NCBI GenBank assembly: GCA_024642465.1
Contig: JAHEBA010000031.1
Span: 1-35,212, forward strand
Direction: 5' to 3'
Length of the DNA stretch: 35,212 nt
From: Alphaproteobacteria bacterium
Lineage (GTDB): Bacteria; Pseudomonadota; Alphaproteobacteria; Rhizobiales; Aestuariivirgaceae
How positions within the stretch are numbered: the stretch's first letter is position 1; the number at the start of each line of letters is the position of its first letter. The position numbers and the translations under genes were made by a program. Positions 31,294-35,212 of the stretch are shown piece by piece. The notes under the pieces are model-generated. The model ran no database searches. It saw only the letters and a list, made by a program, of their open reading frames with translations, and was not told where the DNA came from.

Positions 31294-32358
31294 ATGAATT
31301 TCGCATCCGACAACGTCTATGGCGTGCATCCGGCCATCATGCAGGCCATGGCAGACGCCAATTCCGGCACGCAATCGTCCTATGGCTCCGATGAATTCAC
31401 CGCCCGTGCCGAAAGGCAGCTATGCGACATCTTCGAGCGCGAGGTGGACGTTTACCTGGTACTCACCGGCACGGCAGCCAACAGCCTGTGCCTGTCGGCC
31501 ATGGTGCCGCCCTATGGCGGCGTGGTGTGCCATTCGGAAGCCCACATCATGGTGGACGAGTGCGGCGCGCCGGAGCTGTTCACCGGCGGGGCCAAGCTGA
31601 TCGGCATTCCCGATCCCGCAGGCAAGCTGACGACGGTTAGCATCACCAGGGTGCTCGACGGGTTCATCCGCGGCGAGCATGACCCCAAGCCCAAGGCAGT
31701 CTCGATTACTCAGGCCACCGAACTCGGCACCGTCTACAACCTCGACGAGATCAGGGCCATTGCAGACTTGGCTCACGGGCGCGGGCTGCGGCTTCACATG
31801 GACGGTGCCCGGTTCACCAACGCGCTTGTGTCGCTCGGCTGCACGCCGGCGGAGATGACGTGGAAGGCCGGTGTCGACGCGTTGTCGTTCGGCTGCACCA
31901 AGAACGGCGCGATGATGCTGGAAGCGGTGATCTTCTTCGGCCGCTCGCTGTCGGAAGACTTCATCCACCGGCGCATGCGCTCGGCGCAGCTTCTGTCGAA
32001 AGGCCGCTATCTCGGCGCGCAGATGAACGCCTACCTGGACAATGACCTGTGGCTGGACAATGCTCGCCATGCCAATGCCATCGCGGCCTACCTTGCTGGC
32101 AAGCTGGAAATGACCGGCAAGGTGAGCCTGCCGCTGCCGGCGCAGGCCAACGAGGTGTTCCCGATCATGCCACGCGGGCTTTACGAGCACCTGCAGGCGG
32201 CGGGAGCGGTGTTCCATGAGTGGCCGGGTGAAGGGCCGGGCACGGAAGGATTGATCGAAGGCAACATGTTCGTGCGCTTCGTGTGCTCTTATATGACCAC
32301 GAAAGACCAGTGCGATGCACTGGTCGCGGAGGTCGAAAAATGGAACGGACGGGCTTGA
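31294..32358 (+). CDS. ltaE: Low-specificity L-threonine aldolase (PLP-dependent)
   Basis: A 354-residue fold-type I PLP enzyme cleaving threonine or allo-threonine to glycine and acetaldehyde, and acting on related beta-hydroxy amino acids. Typical segments are MNFASDNVYGVHPAI at the start, SYGSDEFTARAE, and LTGTAANSLCLSAM, which holds the cofactor phosphate loop. LHMDGARFTNAL carries the Asp that binds the pyridine N, and FGCTKNGAMMLEAV carries the Schiff-base Lys (K203). ATG 31294 was chosen over an upstream frame from 31240 because homologues begin at this motif; the ribosome site (AGGCAAG) is modest. The start of the following small gene overlaps its end. Confidence 0.9.
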   Translation: MNFASDNVYGVHPAIMQAMADANSGTQSSYGSDEFTARAERQLCDIFEREVDVYLVLTGTAANSLCLSAMVPPYGGVVCHSEAHIMVDECGAPELFTGGAKLIGIPDPAGKLTTVSITRVLDGFIRGEHDPKPKAVSITQATELGTVYNLDEIRAIADLAHGRGLRLHMDGARFTNALVSLGCTPAEMTWKAGVDALSFGCTKNGAMMLEAVIFFGRSLSEDFIHRRMRSAQLLSKGRYLGAQMNAYLDNDLWLDNARHANAIAAYLAGKLEMTGKVSLPLPAQANEVFPIMPRGLYEHLQAAGAVFHEWPGEGPGTEGLIEGNMFVRFVCSYMTTKDQCDALVAEVEKWNGRA

Positions 32359-32732
32359 AGCGCGCGCTCATTGCAATTGCCGCACTGGCGCTCCTGCCGG
32401 TGGCTGCAGCCGGCCAGACGCGTGACCTTTATATCTACGGTCCTCCCGGCTGGAACCCTTACCAGTATCCCTATCCGGATCGCGACGGTTACGCTCGGTT
32501 CGACCTCAATTGCATGGAAGCCGCGCGGCTGCTGCGCGAGGACGGGTTCAAGGTTCTCGATGCGATCCGCTGCAAGCGGCACCTGCCGTTCGTCTATCTC
32601 GCCATCGGCGACGACGGCCGCAAATACAAGGTGACGATCAGCCAGTTCGACGGGGCGATCCTGGAGGTGGCGCCGGCAAGCGAGCCTGCTTCGAAGCGCA
32701 AGAAATCCCGGAAGAAGAAGCGCAAGAAATGA
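32340..32732 (+). CDS. Small exported protein with PepSY-like part and Lys-rich tail
   Basis: A 130-residue protein. A signal peptide (MERTGLKRALIAIAALALLP) has a likely cleavage after the following AAAG region. The mature part includes a Pro/Tyr-rich stretch (YGPPGWNPYQYPYP) and a region like a PepSY repeat (AARLLREDGFKVL, then DDGRKYKVTISQFDGAILEV). The C-terminus is strongly basic (KRKKSRKKKRKK). The start ATG 32340 overlaps the end of ltaE by 19 bases and has GGAGG about 7 bases upstream. It is followed directly by a strong terminator. Function is not known; the basic tail may bind polyanions such as envelope glycans, which is speculation. Confidence 0.75.
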   Translation: MERTGLKRALIAIAALALLPVAAAGQTRDLYIYGPPGWNPYQYPYPDRDGYARFDLNCMEAARLLREDGFKVLDAIRCKRHLPFVYLAIGDDGRKYKVTISQFDGAILEVAPASEPASKRKKSRKKKRKK

Positions 32733-32735
32733 CAA

Positions 32736-32761
32736 AGGCGCCGGAATCTCTCCCGGCGCCT
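32736..32761. terminator. Bidirectional intrinsic terminator
   Basis: AGGCGCCGG (32736-32744) and CCGGCGCCT (32753-32761) form a perfect 9-bp GC-rich stem with an 8-base loop, followed on the plus strand by CGTTT and preceded by an A-rich stretch (T-rich for the minus strand). It lies between the convergent small exported protein gene and hsp20 and probably ends both transcripts. Confidence 0.75.
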
Positions 32762-32785
32762 CGTTTCAAGAACACTCAGACCGGT

Positions 32786-33238
32786 TCAGGCGGCCTTCTT
32801 GTCCTCGATCAGCTTGGTGCTGCCATTGCCGTTCTTGATGGCAATGGTGCGCGGCTTCATGGCTTCAGGGATCTCACGCTTGAGATCCACGTGAAGCAGG
32901 CCATTTTCCATGGTGGCGCCGGTCACTTCAACGTGGTCGGCCAGCTGGAAGCGGCGCTCGAAATTGCGCGCGGCAATGCCCTGGTGCAGGTACTGCGGCT
33001 TGTCTTCGCGCTCGGTCTTGCGACCGGTCACGCTCAGCGCGTTTTCCTTCACCTCGATGTTAATTTCATCGGCGGTAAAGCCGGCGACCGCCATGGTGAT
33101 GCGGTACTCGTGTTCGCCGGTGCGCTCGATGTTGTAGGGCGGATAGCTTGGCGCGTCGAAATTGTTCACTTCATCCAGCATCTTGGCCAGACGGTCAAAG
33201 CCAACGCCAGTGCGATAAAGCGGAGTGAGGTCAAACAT
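32786..33238 (-). CDS. Small heat-shock protein, Hsp20/IbpA type
   Basis: A 150-residue holdase chaperone that keeps denatured proteins soluble in the cytoplasm. A short N-terminal arm (MFDLTPLYRTGVGFDRLAKML) precedes an alpha-crystallin domain (YNIERTGEHEYRITMAVAGFTADEINIEVKENALSVTGRK). The conserved end of that domain is GATMENGLLHVDLKREIPEA, and the IAI motif of the tail is in RTIAIKN. ATG 33238 is chosen over TTG 33244 because AAGGATGA is 6-13 bases upstream and homologues start MFDLTP. It is preceded by a heat-shock promoter and an RNA thermometer (see those entries). Confidence 0.93.
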   Translation of the reverse strand: MFDLTPLYRTGVGFDRLAKMLDEVNNFDAPSYPPYNIERTGEHEYRITMAVAGFTADEINIEVKENALSVTGRKTEREDKPQYLHQGIAARNFERRFQLADHVEVTGATMENGLLHVDLKREIPEAMKPRTIAIKNGNGSTKLIEDKKAA

Positions 33239-33344
33239 GTTCAATCATCCTTTCAAAGCGATGTTCGGTTCCTGCCACCCTCCCACGTCGGGGCAGGGCG
33301 GTCATTCAGTCGTCGTGAACCCGTTTTGGCGTCCACGTTGCTAG
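33239..33344 (-). promoter_or_regulatory. ROSE-like RNA thermometer in the hsp20 leader
   Basis: The about 100-base leader folds, on inspection, into successive hairpins. The one nearest the gene spans 33263-33246. CATC pairs with GATG and CTT with AAG around a TGA loop, leaving one unpaired G at 33259. The ribosome site AAGGATG is thus hidden, and the strand opposing it reads TCGCT, which fits the UYGCU motif of ROSE elements, where a bulged G opposite the Shine-Dalgarno sequence sets the melting temperature. Upstream hairpins are CCTGCC/GGCAGG (33271-33276/33292-33297) and TTCA/TGAA (33305-33308/33316-33319). ROSE elements control small heat-shock genes in rhizobia and relatives. Class assignment is by motif only. 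Confidence 0.7.
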
Positions 33345-33372
33345 ATTTAGGATGCGCAAGGCCGGTTTCAAG
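33345..33372 (-). promoter_or_regulatory. Heat-shock (sigma-32/RpoH) type promoter of hsp20
   Basis: On the minus strand, CTTGAAA (33372-33366) is followed after 14 bases by CCTAAAT (33351-33345). The first matches the -35 consensus of RpoH promoters, and the second resembles the -10 used in alphaproteobacteria. It would start transcription about 100 bases upstream of hsp20, matching the length of the proposed ROSE leader. Confidence 0.55.
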
Positions 33373-33478
33373 AGGTGTCCAGGGCCATCAGCCTTGCTTG
33401 CCGAAGGGGGGAGCATGGAGTACCTATCGCGCTGGGGTTTTCTTCGGGTTTCGAGTGATCAAGGACATACAGGCGTTG

Positions 33479-34432
33479 ATGGCCGACGGTTTCGTGCACG
33501 TTGCCGGCAATCCATTGCCGGACAGGGCTGAATGCGGTCACCTTGAACTGGCTGGCGGGGTGCGGCTGCGCTATGGCCAGTTTGCGCCTAATGGGGCCGC
33601 GGCGGGCACGGTACTGATGCTGCAAGGCCGTGGCGAATGCATGGAACGTCAGTTCGAAACCATCCGCGATCTCAATGCCCGCAATCTGCATGTGCTGTCG
33701 TTCGACTGGCGCGGGCAGGGCGCTTCGCCACCTGCCGGCAAGCCGGGGCGGGTGGGCCACATATCCTCGTTCGCCCGGTACGAGGAAGACCTCGTCAGCC
33801 TGGTCCAGCAGGTGATGCTGCCGGACTGTCCGCCACCCTACTTCATGCTCGGCAATTCGATGGGGGCCCATGTGGGGCTGGCCACCATTGCGCGCTACAC
33901 CTGGTTCGATGCTGCGGTCATGGCCGCGCCGTTCATCGACGTTGCGCCGTCTCGGCTGCCGCGCTGGTTCAAGGTGTCAGTGGTGGGTGCCATGACAGCG
34001 TTGGGCCTTGGCCGGGTAAAGACCCCGCTCACCAACGGGGCAAGGCCGACCGAAGACGACTTTGCCCGCAACCCGCTGACTTCCGACCGCACCCGGTTTG
34101 CCCGCAACATGCGCATCTGGGACGAGGCGCCGCTGCTTTCGGCCCATGCGCCAAGCGCAGGTTGGGCGTTTGCCGCGTTGAGGTCTTGCCGACGGCTTGC
34201 CCGGATGGACAACCGGGAGCCGCTCAAATGTGCCGCGTTGCTGGTCATCGCTGGGCAGGACAAGGTGGTGTCGAACGAGGCCATTCAACAGTTTGCCCGC
34301 TTCGTGCCGGGGGCTGCCACGGTAACGCTCAACGGGGCGCGGCATGACATCCTGAGCGAGGCGGACTTCTACCGCGACCAGTTCTTCGCCGCCTTCGACG
34401 CATTCCTGGCAGACCGGCTGCGCCCGCTCTGA
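33479..34432 (+). CDS. Alpha/beta hydrolase, lysophospholipase (PldB)-like
   Basis: A 317-residue hydrolase. Typical monoglyceride lipase/lysophospholipase L2 segments are TVLMLQGRGECMERQFETI (oxyanion and lid region), VLSFDWRGQGASPP, the nucleophile elbow GNSMGAH (Ser about 127), the acid in VIAGQDKVVSN, and the His in NGARHDIL. No signal peptide is visible, so it is probably cytoplasmic or membrane associated. ATG 33479 is 13 bases after AAGGA. A GTG at 33455 in frame would add 8 residues. The gene is convergent with the phosphatase gene, whose stop is 3 bases away. Substrate not determined. Confidence 0.85.
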   Translation: MADGFVHVAGNPLPDRAECGHLELAGGVRLRYGQFAPNGAAAGTVLMLQGRGECMERQFETIRDLNARNLHVLSFDWRGQGASPPAGKPGRVGHISSFARYEEDLVSLVQQVMLPDCPPPYFMLGNSMGAHVGLATIARYTWFDAAVMAAPFIDVAPSRLPRWFKVSVVGAMTALGLGRVKTPLTNGARPTEDDFARNPLTSDRTRFARNMRIWDEAPLLSAHAPSAGWAFAALRSCRRLARMDNREPLKCAALLVIAGQDKVVSNEAIQQFARFVPGAATVTLNGARHDILSEADFYRDQFFAAFDAFLADRLRPL

Positions 34433-34435
34433 AGC

Positions 34436-35212
34436 TCATACCAGCAATTGTAGCGCCTTGTCATACAAGGCGCGATTGCCGGTTGCGACGATATCGCCGC
34501 CCTTTTCGGCTGTTTCGCCCGCCCACGTGGTAACGATGCCGCCAGCGCCCTCGATGATCGGGATCAGTGCCGCGATATCGTAGGCCTGAAGGCCGGTGTC
34601 GAGGCTGACGCCCAACTGGCCTGCCGCAACCATGCAGTGGAAATAGGCATCGGCATCCCAGCGCAGGTGCCGCACGGCCGCCACCACGCGATCCAGCCGT
34701 TCCTGGTGACCGTGCGCCCGGAATAGCTGCGGTGCCGTGGTGCCGGCCAGCACGCGCGCCATGTCGGTTTCGGTCGTGGCGGAAAGCGGGGTACGCGTGC
34801 CGCCGCGCTGCAGGAAGGCGTGCCTGCAGTCGCCGGCAAACACTTCTCCGGTATATGGCTGGGCAGCGACGCCGGCCACTGGCTGGCCCTCGAACTCGAG
34901 CGCGACCAGCGTCATCCATGTCGGCGTGCCGCAAATGAAGCTGCGGGTGCCGTCGATCGGGTCGAGCACCCAGCGCCAACCGCTTCGGGCAGGCCTTTCA
35001 CCGTGTTCCTCGCCTAGGATCCCGTGATCCGGATAGCGCGCCTCGATTGCCGCGCGCATGGTCTCCTCCGCTTCGCGGTCTGCCCGGGTGACCGGGTCGA
35101 AGCCGCCCTGCAGCTTGCTGTCGATGGCGGTGCCTGTGCGGAACAGGGCCAGGGCCGGTCCTGCAGCCAGCCTTGCGAGTTCGATAGCGAACTCCAGGTA
35201 GCCTGCTGTGGT
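34436..35212 (-). CDS. hisN: Inositol monophosphatase-family phosphatase, probable histidinol-phosphatase (5' end cut by window edge)
   Basis: The frame is open to the right edge, so the N-terminus is missing; 258 residues are present. Metal-binding motifs are ILGEEHGE, WVLDPIDGTRSFICGTP (the DPIDGT core), and the C-terminal DIAALIPIIEGAGGI region with its Asp. The GTRSF variant and overall pattern are typical of the HisN type that removes phosphate from histidinol phosphate, but related inositol monophosphatases cannot be excluded. The frame can be read in upstream sequence (TAGYLEFAIELARLAAGPAL, GFDPVTRADREAE) to the window end, which shows that the start lies outside. Confidence 0.85.
   Translation of the reverse strand, partial: TTAGYLEFAIELARLAAGPALALFRTGTAIDSKLQGGFDPVTRADREAEETMRAAIEARYPDHGILGEEHGERPARSGWRWVLDPIDGTRSFICGTPTWMTLVALEFEGQPVAGVAAQPYTGEVFAGDCRHAFLQRGGTRTPLSATTETDMARVLAGTTAPQLFRAHGHQERLDRVVAAVRHLRWDADAYFHCMVAAGQLGVSLDTGLQAYDIAALIPIIEGAGGIVTTWAGETAEKGGDIVATGNRALYDKALQLLV

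Overview
The window is a GC-rich, gene-dense chromosomal segment from what is most likely an alphaproteobacterium of the Hyphomicrobiales (Rhizobiales) type. This is inferred from gene content: a single-chain indolepyruvate oxidoreductase, an MltB plus DUF459 pair beside galU/galE, and a small heat-shock gene behind a ROSE-like RNA thermometer. I see no tRNA, rRNA, CRISPR array, insertion sequence or phage gene. It reads as core chromosome, and I did not find a clearly novel multi-gene defence or mobile system.

Left edge (1-1093, minus strand): a chromate-resistance pair, a rhodanese-ChrB fusion overlapping a chrA that runs off the window.

1275-15595: an aryl- or acyl-acid catabolic region. 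A near-perfect 27-bp palindrome precedes a fused IorA-IorB oxidoreductase, which overlaps a Crp/Fnr-type regulator. Then comes an acyl-CoA ligase coupled to a complete branched-chain/aromatic-type ABC importer (livG, H, M, K, F), with an mRNA hairpin between livK and livF. An antisense PAS/kinase-like gene broken by one in-frame amber codon follows, then a PaaK-like ligase with a non-canonical phosphate loop. The likely theme is uptake of organic (possibly aromatic) acids and conversion of aryl-pyruvates or aryl-acids to CoA thioesters. The substrate is not proven by sequence.

15664-18315: ferrochelatase, then a stomatin-like SPFH protein with its NfeD partner.

18482-24625: cell envelope. 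A beta-barrel outer-membrane protein, GalU and GalE for UDP-sugar supply, a periplasmic MltB-type lytic transglycosylase, and an SGNH/DUF459 protein lacking both the nucleophilic Ser and the catalytic His.

24640-30757 (minus): gltB-gltD, the NADPH glutamate synthase. A 536-bp intergenic region with a long-range inverted repeat separates it from the next block.

31294-35212: threonine aldolase overlapping a small exported Lys-tailed protein, a bidirectional terminator, Hsp20 with a heat-shock promoter and ROSE-like thermometer, an alpha/beta hydrolase, and a HisN-type phosphatase cut by the right edge.
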